This document shows positions 21,824-34,017 of a stretch of DNA of 64,000 nucleotides, in pieces. The DNA is from Mytilisepta virgata (Eukaryota > Mollusca > Bivalvia > Mytilida > Mytilidae). A program made the position numbers and the translations under genes. The notes beneath the pieces are model-generated. The model was given only the letters and a program-made list of their open reading frames with translations, was not told the origin of the DNA and did not search any database. Positions within the stretch are counted from its first letter, which is position 1. Each line of letters starts with the position of its first letter. Location: positions 32,665,528 through 32,729,527 of the forward strand of contig CM051520.1 in the NCBI GenBank assembly GCA_028015205.1, written 5' to 3'.

Positions 21824-23482
21824 TTACGAATATGTACACGTAAAGACCAAAATCGTTCCATCTTCGTGATTTGAAATAAATACTTTGGAATAATCACAAT
21901 TAAACGTTATTCCATACGGCCCATTCAATTTATTCTCCTGTTTCAGCATGGTTTCTATTATATCACCTTCATCTGAGAGACGAACTAGAATATTCGAGCG
22001 CCAGCCTAATACATATACATTACCATTCAAATCACTTATCGAATCTACAGGGCCTTCGATTTCCGAATAATACCTAGAAAATATCACTCTCCCTTCTTCG
22101 TTTACAGAATGAATGTTGTTTTTATCGGCCTCACAACAAATAAATTGATTGTTTACAGCTGTCTTCACAGAATACAGTGAACTACTTCCTATATTAATTG
22201 TTTTATGCTTAGAACCATCCATATTAAGTAGGTATAATTTACCAGTCCCTCCTACTGCAACCATATTTTTTATCATTGTGATACCGTAACACTTATCGCC
22301 AATTTTGTATTCGTTCTCTGCCTCTCTGGTTGTCATGTTTACCACCTGCACCGACATGTTTTTGGGAAGAGTAGCCATTGCCATATTTGTTTTGTCATCT
22401 ATGACAATACCCCACGGATTACTCGCCATTTTTATGTTTTCTATCCATTTACCTTCAGTCGAATAGATAAGCAATTTTGGTGCATCCCAATCACACATTG
22501 CTAATGTGTCTTTGCTTACGGCAATTCCAGTTATCCAGCTGCCTGAAACATTGAATAAATTCATAAAATCAAAGCTCTTTAAATTCTTTTTAGAATGCAA
22601 AACTTGGGCCTGTCTTATCTTTGATAACTTTACATCAAGTTGACATGGCCTTTCCTGAGTACTAATAGATCCTAAAGTTTTGATCATTGAATCAATGTTA
22701 ATTTTCGGTTCTTCATAAGTAATTGATAATGTTTTCAGACCCTGCAAAATGTTTTTGATATCTACAGTTTTCTCCGAAACACATCCTTTCAGACTGTGTA
22801 GCATCAAGAAAATTTGTCTCTCCGATCCATGATTTTTGATAAGTTCAAATTGTTTCCAAATTTCATCAATTTCTTCCTTTTTAGCATTTATAAGTTCGTT
22901 TTCTTTTTTGCCTGCTGAAAGAAGCTCATTGTGAATTGAATCTGTATTAACCAAAACCTGTCTTTCAAGTTCGTTAATCCGTTTTAGAATATCCGATTTA
23001 AACTTCTGCAATCCTTGTATGGCCGTTGTTTTGTATTCGTTAATGCGCTCCGTATACATTTTTCTATCTCCCAAAACTTGACATACAGTTGTAGACAAGT
23101 CCGATAAGTCGCGGGAAACTTCATCATACAAAGTGGAGGACTTAACACCTCTAGCTGCATCATCAGTCGGAAGCAAATTCGAACATGCGCGATGCTCACT
23201 GCCAATGCAAGCTCTGCAACATAAGCAATCGTGGTCGGAGCAATAAAATTCTACTTCCTTTTCATGATGGTAGACACAAAATTTATTGACCTGAAACTCT
23301 TTTTCTTGTGTTATTTCGAGGTTAACTACGTGATGTGAACTAAATGCTTTAAACGAACCATGCACGTCAAGACAATCCATGCAAAGTGCTTCATCACAGT
23401 CGGTACAGAATATTTCACTTGGTGTCGACTTATTCCGTCTAGTACACGGTTCACACAAAGATGTCTCTTTAGATGTTGCCAT
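21824..23482 (-). CDS. B-box / coiled-coil / beta-propeller protein (TRIM-like, no RING)
   Basis: 552 codons in one exon. Start chosen at the second ATG (MATSKETS) because TGGTTGTTTTCAG, a good splice acceptor, ends one base upstream; an ATG ten codons earlier (23512) would lie within that intron. Residues 10-50 form a B-box 1-like zinc site (C10-x2-C13, C26-x2-C29, C34-x2-C37, H41, H49/50). Residues 68-99 form B-box 2 (C68, H71, C80, D84, C88, C91, H96, C99). Residues ~115-300 are a charged coiled coil, which mediates dimerisation in the family. Residues ~320-552 are a series of ~40-residue blades (GIAV, GIVI, GITM, GITF), resembling an NHL/six-bladed propeller such as in TRIM2/3/71/56-like proteins. 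No RING precedes the B-boxes, so E3 ligase activity is not supported by the sequence. Such genes are greatly expanded in bivalves and often linked to innate immunity (family knowledge, not shown here). Confidence 0.92.
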   Translation of the reverse strand: MATSKETSLCEPCTRRNKSTPSEIFCTDCDEALCMDCLDVHGSFKAFSSHHVVNLEITQEKEFQVNKFCVYHHEKEVEFYCSDHDCLCCRACIGSEHRACSNLLPTDDAARGVKSSTLYDEVSRDLSDLSTTVCQVLGDRKMYTERINEYKTTAIQGLQKFKSDILKRINELERQVLVNTDSIHNELLSAGKKENELINAKKEEIDEIWKQFELIKNHGSERQIFLMLHSLKGCVSEKTVDIKNILQGLKTLSITYEEPKINIDSMIKTLGSISTQERPCQLDVKLSKIRQAQVLHSKKNLKSFDFMNLFNVSGSWITGIAVSKDTLAMCDWDAPKLLIYSTEGKWIENIKMASNPWGIVIDDKTNMAMATLPKNMSVQVVNMTTREAENEYKIGDKCYGITMIKNMVAVGGTGKLYLLNMDGSKHKTINIGSSSLYSVKTAVNNQFICCEADKNNIHSVNEEGRVIFSRYYSEIEGPVDSISDLNGNVYVLGWRSNILVRLSDEGDIIETMLKQENKLNGPYGITFNCDYSKVFISNHEDGTILVFTCTYS

Positions 23483-23496
23483 TCTGAAAACAACCA
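23483..23496 (-). promoter_or_regulatory. Splice acceptor before the TRIM-like start
   Basis: On the minus strand the sequence reads TGGTTGTTTTCAG then A-ATGG. This implies an upstream non-coding 5' exon joined directly to the start codon, which lies outside what can be mapped here. Confidence 0.5.
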
Positions 23497-23829
23497 GATT
23501 TTGAAAATTCATCTATTAAGTTAATCTAAAGTTACACAGCTGTGGTTATGGTGATGCAAACTTCACAATTATTTATGTACACAACATTTAGCAGACGTCA
23601 GATACTTATATAATATTTGCTCGTGTATCCCATAAAATGGACTAATATTTGAACCCGCGAACAATACAAATTGTGCATTCACTAGGTCTTGTCGCGGGCA
23701 TAATGATAACCCCGGCCAGCAGTTTCGAAGCTATTCAGTGTTTAAAGGGTGGGACATGAACTCTGAGGATATCTGAGCTTTTCACAAAGAATAAAAATGT
23801 TTATAATTAAGGGCCAAGGATCTCAGTGT

Positions 23830-25395
23830 CTTTTGTTGACTTTTTACGAGGGAATACCCCCATTCCCCGGGCAATGTGAAAATCATTTATTGCGTCTCCT
23901 TATAGGCAATTAGAAATATATGTGGTTACGCGGTATGGAGTTAAATGGATTATGAGAGTTTAAAATTGCGTATTAAAACGTGTTAAAGGGATTAAATTTT
24001 TTACTGATTTTGAAATAATTAAAAATTACTGATTTGAGGGGCGAGGATGACTCCCTTCCCCCCTCTTTTGGTGGGGGTGTTAGGTTTTTATCAATTTGTT
24101 TGTCTTATCATGGCGAAAAAGAAAATATATGATTTAGGGACAGGGATTTCAATACTTCAATATGATAATTAGGAGATAACTGCATTGTATTTTACTATTT
24201 GATGGAATCAATTGAATGATTTGATGGTCGGAAATTGAGTTTACTGGTGACGCGTTAGCGGAGCCATTAAAGCGATATTCCCGACCATCAAATCATCAGT
24301 TGATGCCGTCAAATAATAAAATACAATACTGTTATCTCCACTGTAATGCAGATGTCAAAATATCGCTTTAAAACGGAAATTTTCAAGACGTCTGCGCTTG
24401 CAAAATAATTTCATGGCATCAATTGTGCATTTGATGCCATGAGATTTTCAATACTGTCTAATCAGAATCGACGTTACAATCAGTATTGCATTACAACGAG
24501 GTGGGCATGAACCCTTGGGTAATTGAGGTATACATCAGTTCATACGTCTTTTCATGGGGGATAAGAAAATATACGGTTTATGTGTCGGGTTTCTTACAGA
24601 TTTTAAATTGGTTTAAGGGGGCGAGAATGACGCCCATTGAGAATAACGGTATTGTTTATATATACGCATCGCTCTCAGTGCCGTTTCTTCACTATGACGT
24701 TGAGCTTGACCGTCGAAAATTTATGAGATAATTCAACATTATTGATTTGATGGGAGTGGTGATAACCCCCTGAGGAAGTGAGGCATGTGTAACTTGGTGC
24801 ATCTTACCATGGGGATAAGAAAATATATGGTTTAGGTGTGGGGATTTTAACGGTTTATGAGATAATTGAACACTAATGACCTGATGAGAGTGGTGATAAT
24901 CCCCTGGGGAAGCGAGGTATGTGTCATTTGGTGCGTCTAATTACCATGGGGAATAAGAAAATATATGGTTTAGGTGTGGGGATTTTAACGGTGCATGGAT
25001 AATTAAACATTATTAATTTAATGGGAGTGGTGATAACACAATGGGGAAGCGAGGTATGTGTCATTTAGTGCGTCTTACCATGGGGAATAAGAAAATATAT
25101 GGTTTAGGGGTGGGGATTTTAATGGTTTTTAAGATAATTGGACATTATTGATTTATGGGGGTGAGGATGACCTACTGAAAGAATGAGGTACATGTCATTA
25201 AATGCGTCTTGTTACGGGAAATAATAAAATATATGATTTAAAGCTATGGATTTTAATTGCATATGGAATTTTTCAAAATTATCGACTTTGGGGGTCGGGG
25301 ATGACCCCCCCCCCCCCCCGGAAGAACGAGGTATATGTCATTTAATAGATGTTGTCACGGTGTATAATAAAATATATGATATGAGATGGTTATTG
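23830..25395. repeat. ~137-bp imperfect tandem repeat array
   Basis: The phrase AAGAAAATATATGGTTTAGG recurs (sometimes altered) near 24119, 24565, 24811, 24953, 25086, 25222 and 25362, with a spacing of about 135-140 bp in the best part. Each unit also has a TGGGAGTGGTGATAA..CC block and GAGGTATGTGTCATT. Units decay toward the left edge, where the foldback at 24172-24339 interrupts the array. The frame at 24486-24731 is a by-product. Confidence 0.75.
24172..24339. repeat. 168-bp foldback inside the tandem array
   Basis: The left arm GGAGATAACTGCATTGTATT and the right arm AATACAATACTGTTATCTCC pair over about 60 bp with small loops. The centre has ACGCGTTAGCGG. A second small hairpin (TCATGGCATCAA/TTGATGCCATGA) lies at 24410-24442. 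Confidence 0.75.
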
Positions 25396-25951
25396 GTCAC
25401 TCTCGTAGTTTTTCAATGAAAAAAAAATCCCCATAGGGTCCTATAGTAAACCCCTAGCCTCTTTGAACTGCTCATTATACGTCCCAGTGACCCATCAAAA
25501 ATGAATAGAATTAGGCACATCTAGAAACATTGATCTTTCATCATGGAAAATCTCAGATCCATCTCTGACGGTTATTGAGAACTCGAACAAACAAAATCGG
25601 AGAGGAAGTAAAGAAAATGTTCGATAAAAATCGCAATCAAAATCTATAATTCTCCCACTTCGTTTGGATGACTTAATAACATACTTCTTTCTTTAAAGCA
25701 TATATAATGATACGGCTCTCAAGCATTCATGACAATGTTCTAAACAATCGTACAGAACGTATGACTCTGATTTAGACATCTAGACAGGGAAAAAAGACCC
25801 GTCACTGCCGCAAACTCGTACAATCAAAATTAATGTTAGAAGCCTTCCGCGGGCATAAATACACCAGTATTGATGCCAAGTACCTCCCCCCCTTTCTAAA
25901 TATATGTACGTTTTGTGAATATATACCATATTATAATCTATAAATGTATGT

Positions 25952-26142
25952 CTGTTTGTTTAATTGGGGTTTTACGCCGTTTTCAGCACATTTGGCTATT
26001 TCGCGGCGGCCAGTTTTTATTGGTGGAGGAAGCCGGAGTACCCGGAGAGAACCACCGACCTTCGGTAGGAAAATTGGCAATCCTTGTCAATTAAGATCGG
26101 AGTCGAACACACCCCGCCACAGGTGAGATTCGAACTCACAAC
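25952..26142 (-). mobile_element. tRNA-derived SINE with 14-bp target duplication
   Basis: Direct repeats CTATAAATGTATGT at 25938-25951 and 26143-26156 bracket the insert. On the minus strand the 5' end reads GGTTGTGAGTTCGAATCTCACC, a pol III B-box (GTTCGAATC) in a tRNA-like context, so the element is oriented minus. The body includes AGCCGGAGTACCCGGAGAGAA (antisense), a common mollusc SINE word. Confidence 0.75.
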
Positions 26143-26210
26143 CTATAAATGTATGTATAATAGATATATATATAATGACATATGCAATAAGAGACAACAA
26201 CTTCCTTAAT

Positions 26211-28800
26211 CACGGCCACCAATCGCTCTAAGTCACAGCCAAATGCTGTGAAAGAAAAAAGTTTAGAGGAATTTCCGGTTGTGACATGGAGGAAACTATT
26301 TACGTGACCTTTTGCAGGTAGGTCGTACATTTATGGCCCCGTATGAGGTTTTTAAAGAGAATATGAAAATTCTAAGAATGTCATCATACCCTTTAATAAT
26401 TTCCCTGTCACATATTAACAGCTTTTTTACATCTGTAGTATTATGTTGGCGCTACAACTTTTGGCAGACAGAAGTTGAGGTGTTTCATGCTGCAGACGGA
26501 ATTTCAAATCGTGTTTTCCGGAGCGAAATGGTTGTTTCTGGATAATTTTTTTTTATTCAAAAGGATTCTATTTGACGACCAAACATTCAAGTCACCTTTA
26601 ATTAACCAAAGTCTTTGAATTGCCAACAAATACGGACATTTAGTGCAATGCTGTGACTGGGAGAGACCTGTTGTGACTTGGAGGAACTAGATGTGATTTG
26701 GAGGAATCAATATTTAGAAAATTTAGTAGTGCATTAATATTTGTATTATGTCCCAGTCCCAACCCAATAGAAATGCAAAGCGTTATTTGAGTATCTCATT
26801 TGACGTGTATCTTTGAGATCAAACCACTTTACTAGATCACACCATAGTGAAAATGCGATGTTTTCTTTTGGAAATTTTTTTCCGACACGAGTTTACAAAA
26901 TGTAGAAAATGTAATATCCTGATCCACTGAAGACAGTTCTTCTAAAACCACTGATAACATTTCTATAATTTGTTCAAGATGATTATCTCCTGTGTAGTGT
27001 CCCTCCTCATCGATCATTTCAATGGTATCATTAACATAATCTTCCTGGTAATATTCAGCATCTTCCTTATTTTCAATGGTATCGTTCTTGTTATTATCAT
27101 TATATATCATTATTTCGTAATATATCCGTATCTACCTGATTGTTTTGAAGATCATCTTCATCACTATTGATGAAGGTATATTCTACATCCTGCTTACTCA
27201 TATTTCTGTGATCATTGTCGAATCTTAATTTTTTTGTCCCTTTTATCTGATCTTGGGGTTGATATAAAAAAAAATAGTACTTGACCAATTATATCTAGGG
27301 AACTTGGGAGTCGGGCTTTTAATTGGCGTAGAATTGAAAAATCGTTTTCTTGCAGGTGATTTAAAGGTGTCAATACAAAGCATGCCTTCCTCTTCGTATG
27401 AGTTCTCGGTTTTATCCTTGTTAGGAAAAGCCTTTTTGTTCGTTTTCCTTTAAATGACCCCATTCTCTCTACAAAGGAAATTTTGAATAATTTATTATGA
27501 GCCTTGGTTGACACTATAAGGGAGAAATCAAGGTAACTACGATTAGAACAGCGATCAGAAATAGACAATCGACGGATAGCTGATATATTTAAGTCAACTG
27601 TACCTCTGTAACTGTTACTGAAAATGCTGTAGTATATAAGAAAATTACACCTGTAAAATATTAATTCTGTAGCACAAATGGTCGTTAGAAATGGACCATC
27701 ACACAACATTTTAACCCGAGGTGATCAAACATAAAATATACTAGGTAAGGGTAACCCAATTGTTAATTATGTGTGTTGCTCCATAAAAGACAATTGCATG
27801 TATGAGGTATCATTGATGTACCACATATAGTTGCTAAAAATTTATTTAAACTCAATATTTCACCAGAATCAATCAAACGTTAAATGTAGGTCAAGGTGAC
27901 TCAATTGTTGTTGAAACCTCTTGTACTATAAAAGAACATTGCAGGTGTTAATTCTATTGATGTACCACAAATAGTTGCTAAGAAATGGTCCTGAACACAA
28001 AATTTAACCAGATTCATTCAAGCATACAATATAGGTCAATGTGCTTTAATTATTGCTGAAACCTGTTGCGCTATGCAAGTCCATTGTAGCGGTAAAATAT
28101 CATTGATGTGTTGCACAAAGTGTTGCTCAGAAATGAACCCAAAACAGAAACCTAAATGAATCTGGACGGAAGAACAAGGGTAAAAATATATGCCCCTTCC
28201 ATTTTCAAGGTCGAGTCTAAGGGGGAAATTACATTAAAAATCGGAAAGACAACTTTCATATCATGATTATATAATACTCCACTGAATTTACTAATTATTG
28301 ATTCCTCCAAATCACATCTAGTTCCTCCAAGTCACAACAGGTCTCTCCCTGTCACAGCATTGCACTAAATGTCAGTATTTGTTGGCAATTCAAAGACTTT
28401 GGTTAATTAAAGGTGACTTGAATGTTTGGTCGTGAAATAGAATCCTTTTATATAAAAAAAATTATCCAGAAACAACCATTTCGCTCCGGAAAACACGATT
28501 TGAAATTCCGTCTGCAGCATGAAATACCTCAACTTCTGTCTGCCAAAAGTTGTAGCGCCAACATATTTAATACTACAGATGTAAAAACGCTGTTAATATG
28601 TGACAGGGAAATTATTAAAGGGTATGATGACATTCTTAGAATTTTCCTATTCTCTTTAAAAACCTCATACGGGGCCATAAATGTACGACCTACCTGCAAA
28701 AGGTCACGTAAATAGTTTCCTCCAAGTCACAACCGGAAATTCCTCTAAACTTTTTTCTTTCACAGCATTTGGCTGTGACTTAGAGCGATTGGTGGTCGTG
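26211..28800. mobile_element. 2.59-kb TIR element with ~520-bp inverted repeats and TTAAT duplication
   Basis: TIRs (26211-~26735 and ~28282-28800) are about 97% identical and begin CACGGCCACCAATCGCTC. TTAAT is present on both sides (26206-26210 and 28801-28805), a 5-bp duplication. Each arm has four copies of a TGTGACTTGGAGGAA-like motif. The interior holds ~146-bp tandem repeats (about 27660-28150) and, on the minus strand, two acidic frames (27288-27100 and 27110-26832) that may be one frameshifted ~155-residue protein of unknown kind. The frame at 27212-27709 (minus) is unrecognised. No transposase is evident, so it is probably non-autonomous. A CAC terminus with 5-bp duplication recalls Transib, but the rest of that terminus does not match, and TTAA would alternatively suggest piggyBac/Kolobok. 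Confidence 0.8.
27660..28150. repeat. ~146-bp tandem repeats in the TIR element core
   Basis: The word GATGTACCACAAATAGTTGCTAAGAA and variants recurs near 27664, 27811, 27957 and 28103, about 146 bp apart, giving about four decayed units. Confidence 0.65.
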
Positions 28801-28805
28801 TTAAT

Positions 28806-31800
28806 CTGTGAAGTTAATTACGTACGACTTTGTGGGCGTGGCACGCTTTCAGGAACTGGGAAAAAGAGTGATTTTTGGGGAGGGAATTCGGCAAATTGAG
28901 TAAAAAATATAGGTATTTGGGAAAAAGGGGTAAAAAATTTAAAGAGTTGTTGGAAAGTGGCATTTTCTTTTTTAGGAAAACCATACCCCCGTGTACCGTG
29001 TCCCCCCTTCATTTATTCATTGACAGGTAGTGATATTATATACATAATAGTGTATGTACGTCAAAAAACGTCACACACCAAGATGAAAGCCAGATATTTG
29101 AAATAATCTCATCTACGATATAAAGAAAAATTCAAAAAGCCAACGGTATTTTATAAAGTACATGCCAAAGTGAAAGTAGACACTCGTTTTATAAGTTTTC
29201 ACAATATTAATAAAGTTAAGACTCATGTAACTTTCTGTTTACAAGTGAACTGACTCACCTTGTACACTACATATATATTGCATGTGTATTTCGAATATTT
29301 TATTCGAATTTATACAGTGTTTATAAATACCTGTTAGCAGTTTAAACTGTCAAGTTATCGTTCCTGATCGTAATAACAATTATGGAAAGCAATTTTAGTC
29401 AGAAAAGCTACTGAGAAATGCGAAGATATACACATTTAACACGTACAGGTGCTGCCTTTTTTTCAAGCATAAAGTGATCCTGTCTTTTTATTTTGCCGAA
29501 TTGCCAAAATCCTGGTCCTGTCTTTTTATTTCAAATTTAATCCTGTCCGCCCCCCCCCCCCCCCCCCCCCTAAAATCAAATGGTTCCTTCCTAAATGTAT
29601 GTGTTTTCTATTCAGCACGAGGTTTCTTTGTGAATTGCTCATTTATCTACAGTCTGTTTCTTTTCTAATTTTTAATTCATAAATGATATTACAATTTCCA
29701 CCATTTTCTTTTTGAAACTAGAACTTGGTTAGCATATTCATTACGGATACGTAGTATTGCAATGGTTTCTGTGAGAAAAACAACATTTATGTATTGGATT
29801 TAGAACTATAATATCTTGAAGACAAGCAAGTTCAATCAAATCAATAGAAAAATATGATAAAGATACAATTTTATCACCATACCAGAATCCCAAATTGAGT
29901 TGGTTTCAAGGGGTATTTAAAATATTTGTATTTATATATAATGGCTTATATGGGATGAAGAGGTAAACTTTAAACACTCTCCAAAAGGGGATTTATATAT
30001 AAAATGCCTAAAATTTAGTTTATTTTGCAAAGCATGAAACTTTTTGCATTGTTGCATCGGTTAATTTATATATTATGGACATCCGTTACACTGACGATCT
30101 ATCTTTCTGGGATATGATTAGCACATAAATAGCACATTGAAATAATACATGACTGTGTAAGTACCAATTAAAGTATTACATGACTTTTTTGGTGGTGGCG
30201 GTAGTAAAATAGCCATTACCAGACGTATTGGATGCTAAACTTGTGATAATAGAAGTACCAGGAGAATGGGTTAACAGTAGGTTGTAGAGGTACCAAAACA
30301 TTTGGACAGCAGGGGAAACGACATTACATTGTAGTGGCACCTAATTGCATGTACATGTACATGTAATTGTATGTATAATTGTATAATGCAGTAGTTATGG
30401 TAATTAATGATGGTAGTCATGGAGGTATACTAGTAAAAATAGACGTGGTAGTGTTGAGTTGATAACTAATAATAGAAACAATAAGTAACACTAATAACCC
30501 CCGGGTATTGGGGGGGGGGCACTTACTATATATGAGGTGCTAGGTATGATCTGACAAAAGGGGCCGGTTTTTTTTCGTAAAACAAATGTAAAGGGGGTAT
30601 AATTTTTTCTCTTTTCTACAAAGGGGTAATATCCGACTATCTAGAATGGGGTTATATGTCAAGAACATCTGGAACGGGCTTATAATTTGAAGAAAACATA
30701 AAATTTCCGTCACAATCACATTTAAAAAAGAAATTTACATATTTACAAAAATGTACATGGGGAAAACAAACATATGACAAGTAGTTGAAGCCAAAACTGG
30801 ATGTCAATGTGCTACATTTGGATTGCTGGTTAAAATGTGGTATTATTTTAGACACAGATTGTCTGTAATGGGGTATATAACATGGTCAATTTTTTTCTGG
30901 AAAGGGGTCGGTGTTCAAATGTGCTGGAAGAACCCACCTGTCAACTTTTTAATAATAACAGCAGTAACAGCCGTACTAGTGGCTCAATATTACGATTTTA
31001 CCACGGGTAGGACTTTTATGCCAAATATGTTGCCACGACCGAAAGTGCTTGGTAAAATATCTGCATAAATGGCCCACCCGTGGTAAAATCATTATATTTT
31101 TAAACCACCATGTATTATTTCTATTTTAACAGGATAGTTTCTACGAAATTTTTAAACGCCGCAACAGCTGTCTGTATTTGAATATGAAGACACCATTAAA
31201 CAATGCAAGTTATACTATGACGCCGTTAAAGGTTGTGGGAAACTTTACTATGACGTTGCCAAACAAGCTGTGTGACGTTGGAACCAAACTATCCATATTT
31301 TACCGCGGATGTAGAATGAAAACGGTTGAAGCAGGTCATGATTTTATAGTGTTGTAATAACTGATTAACCAAGAAAATAGGAATAAACCACGATTCTACA
31401 AGCACGATAACTTATCACAACCATTGGTTTGACTTTTTAAGGATTCATTGCCACTTTGCATATTCATATTGATAATTGTTACTTTCCAAGCGATTTGCCC
31501 TATATAGAAATGATTTCCCGTGAGAACGATCAGGTTTCAAAATATGATTTATTATGTAACGAAATTAGAATGACGTCTGCTCAATTATTTATATCACAGG
31601 AATAAATGGTCCATGCAAAAATACTATTGTATATTGTAGGAATAAAAGTGGTACGATTTAATTAACTTGTATGGATACTGAGCTATTGACATATATGTAT
31701 AAAATAAAACAATTTAAAAATGCAATATTTCCGGAAAAAAAACCTTAAATTTACACCATAACCATGATAATTATTCTTTTTGTTTTCAGATGAGGGTTGT

Positions 31801-32117
31801 CTGATCTTTAATACTACCTTACACCCTGTATACGTGTTAGCATCAAGAATTACTGTTTTAGATAAAAATTGAGTTAATTTGCGTGCTAAAATTCATATAG
31901 TGTAAATATGAGACTAAGTAATAAACTAAAAACACTAGTATTGAATATAATCCAGGACTTCTAACAACACATATATGCCTTTCTAGCCTAACCTTCATCC
32001 GATGTGCTAATCGACAAACCCTCGAAAACCCAAAATAATCTGAACACACGTCAAACATGAACAGTTAACTGGACCCTTATGTTATTCCGCTCTTCTCATT
32101 AGTATATTGGAACATGC
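28806..32117. other. Non-coding stretch with low-complexity runs and a small MITE
   Basis: No gene is supported. It includes a C21 run (29550-29570). A G-rich repeat begins near 30498 (CCCCCGGGTATTGGGG) and has the look of a common mollusc dispersed repeat. A 97-bp inverted-repeat element is at 30994-31090. Confidence 0.45.
30994..31090. repeat. 97-bp inverted-repeat element
   Basis: GATTTTACCACGGGT at the left is mirrored by ACCCGTGGTAAAATC at the right. Confidence 0.65.
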
Positions 32118-32162
32118 AAATTATTATTTGAGGAGGTGTCGGATATGACGTCACGAAACCGG

Positions 32163-32405
32163 ACCCGGAAAAGTATCATGTGTGGATAGAACCGGAAGTA
32201 CCCGGAAGTGGTTTGTGCGAATTCACAACTGGAAGTAGTGGATTTTCCCATTATTTGTTGACGGAAGTAACGTCAGTGCTGGGAACCGGAAGTTTGTTGT
32301 GTGCATGCGAGGGTGTTACCGAAAGTGATTTGCGCGCATGCGCAAAGGAAAGTGGTTGGTTTTCTCGCTATTTTTCCATTATTTTTTTACGGAAGTGATG
32401 TCAGT
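32163..32405 (+). promoter_or_regulatory. Cluster of CCGGAAGT-like (ETS-type) motifs
   Basis: About eight variants of ACCGGAAGT (for example at ~32190, 32201, 32292, 32389) occur in 250 bp of the left arm, with a TGACGTCA CRE-like palindrome at the terminus. Fewer, inverted copies lie in the right arm. They could be transposase sites or ETS-factor sites. Confidence 0.45.
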
Positions 32406-32789
32406 CATATGACCCGGATATCTCATGCTTGAGCAAAATTCCGAATGTAATATCTCCCCTTTTTTCGGGCTTTTCATTCTCTATTGTCTCTTGGTCTGTC
32501 ATCAAGTTGTATAGGATAAGGGTCTCACATGGAGTCTATAGGGACTGATTTTCTCACAGTTATGTCGAGATCCGAGAGTATACTTGTGTACAGAGGGCCG
32601 ATTGGGTTCTCTCCCCTTTTCTCGCGCTTTTCATTCCGGTTGATGTTTTCCGTTTGTTCAAGTAAAGCCCAAAGGCGGAGTTAGATTATGTCCGTTTTTC
32701 TCCAGCTGATGTTGTCACCGTTCGGTCAATGGAGGAGTGTCCTTAGCAACCGCTTTAGCAACGACGGCCCTTCTCATTGCTGCTCTCAT

Positions 32790-33431
32790 GCTCGTTTCGG
32801 TTTTTGTTGCTCCTGCTCTTCTCTTTCCCCAGACCGCTCTTCGCTGCTCATCGCTGACCTACACTGTACTCATTTTACTCTTCTGTTGCTCTATGCTGCA
32901 AATCGCTGCGAAGTACAATGCTGTCGTGCTCATTTCGTTTTTTTGCTACCGCTGCTGCTGCTGCTTGTCGCTGTTCGTTGCTGCTGCTGCTCTTCTCTGG
33001 CTCCGTGCTGCTCTTCGCTGCTCATCGTTGATCTGCACTGTACTCATTTTGCTCTTATGTTGCTCTATGCTGTTCACCCTGCGCAGTATCATGCTCTCGT
33101 GCTCATTTCATTTGTTTGCTGCTGCTGCTTGTGGTTGTACGTTACTATTGCTGCTTTTCTCTGATCTTGCTCCGTGCTTTTTTTCGCTGCTCATCGCTGC
33201 TCTGCACTGTAGTCCTTTTGCACTTGTATTGCTCCATACTGCTCTTTGCTGCTCATCGCTGCTCAGCATAATGCTCTCGTTCTCATTTCGGCTTGTGGCT
33301 GTTCGTTGCTGCGGCTGCTGCTCTTCTCTTGCCCATGCTGCTCTTCGCTGCTCTGCACTGCACTCATTTTGCTCTTCTATTGCTTAATGATGCTCTTCTT
33401 GCCCATCGCTGCTCAGCTCATTTCGGCTTTT

Positions 33432-33468
<37 letters not shown>

Positions 33469-33655
33469 TGCTTGTCGCTGATCCTTGCTGCTGCTGCTCA
33501 ATGCTTCTCTTCGCTGCTCATCACTGCTCTGCTTTGTAATCACTTTGCTCTTCTATTACTCCATACCGTACTTCGCTGCTCTGCACTGTTCTCATTCTCT
33601 TGATCCATGCTGCTCTTTGCTGCTCATCGTTGCTTTTCTCTTGCTCTGTGCTGTT
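32790..33655. repeat. CTG-rich minisatellite, ~140-175-bp units
   Basis: The start word CTCATTTCGG recurs near 32790, 32928, 33102, 33272 and 33417. Each unit is made of GCTGCTCTTCGCTGCTCATCG, CACTGTACTCATTTTGCTCTT and a variable CTG run (longest at ~33433-33470). Confidence 0.75.
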
Positions 33656-34017
33656 GATTTATGCCAGTTATGTCGAGGTCCAACAGCATACGCAGTACAA
33701 TGGAACTATTGGGTGTCTCTCCTTTTCCTGCGCTTTTCATTCTCGGTCGTCTCTCGGTCTGTAATCGGACTGTATGCGGCAAGGGTCTTGCATTGTGTCC
33801 CCAGGGGCTGTTCCTCTTAACGTTTAAGTCTGAAAGTATACGCAGTACAATGGGACTATTTGCATGATTGGATTACTTCCCCGTCTTTGGGTCTGCCAAA
33901 CATGAGACAAACAGTTACGCTTGCTTAAGTGGACCACCGATGATGCACAGATTAGAGTAAGAGTACGAGGCAGATCTACGGTAAGGACTCGAGTTAGGGT
34001 TAGGACTGGAATCCGTA

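Noticed and set aside
28681..28899. ORF repeated at 26136-26330 on the other strand
   Set aside because: It is the same TIR sequence read from both arms; no coding evidence.
32688..33820. Several Leu/Ala/Cys/Ser-rich ORFs up to 216 aa
   Set aside because: All are products of the CTG-rich minisatellite read in different frames.
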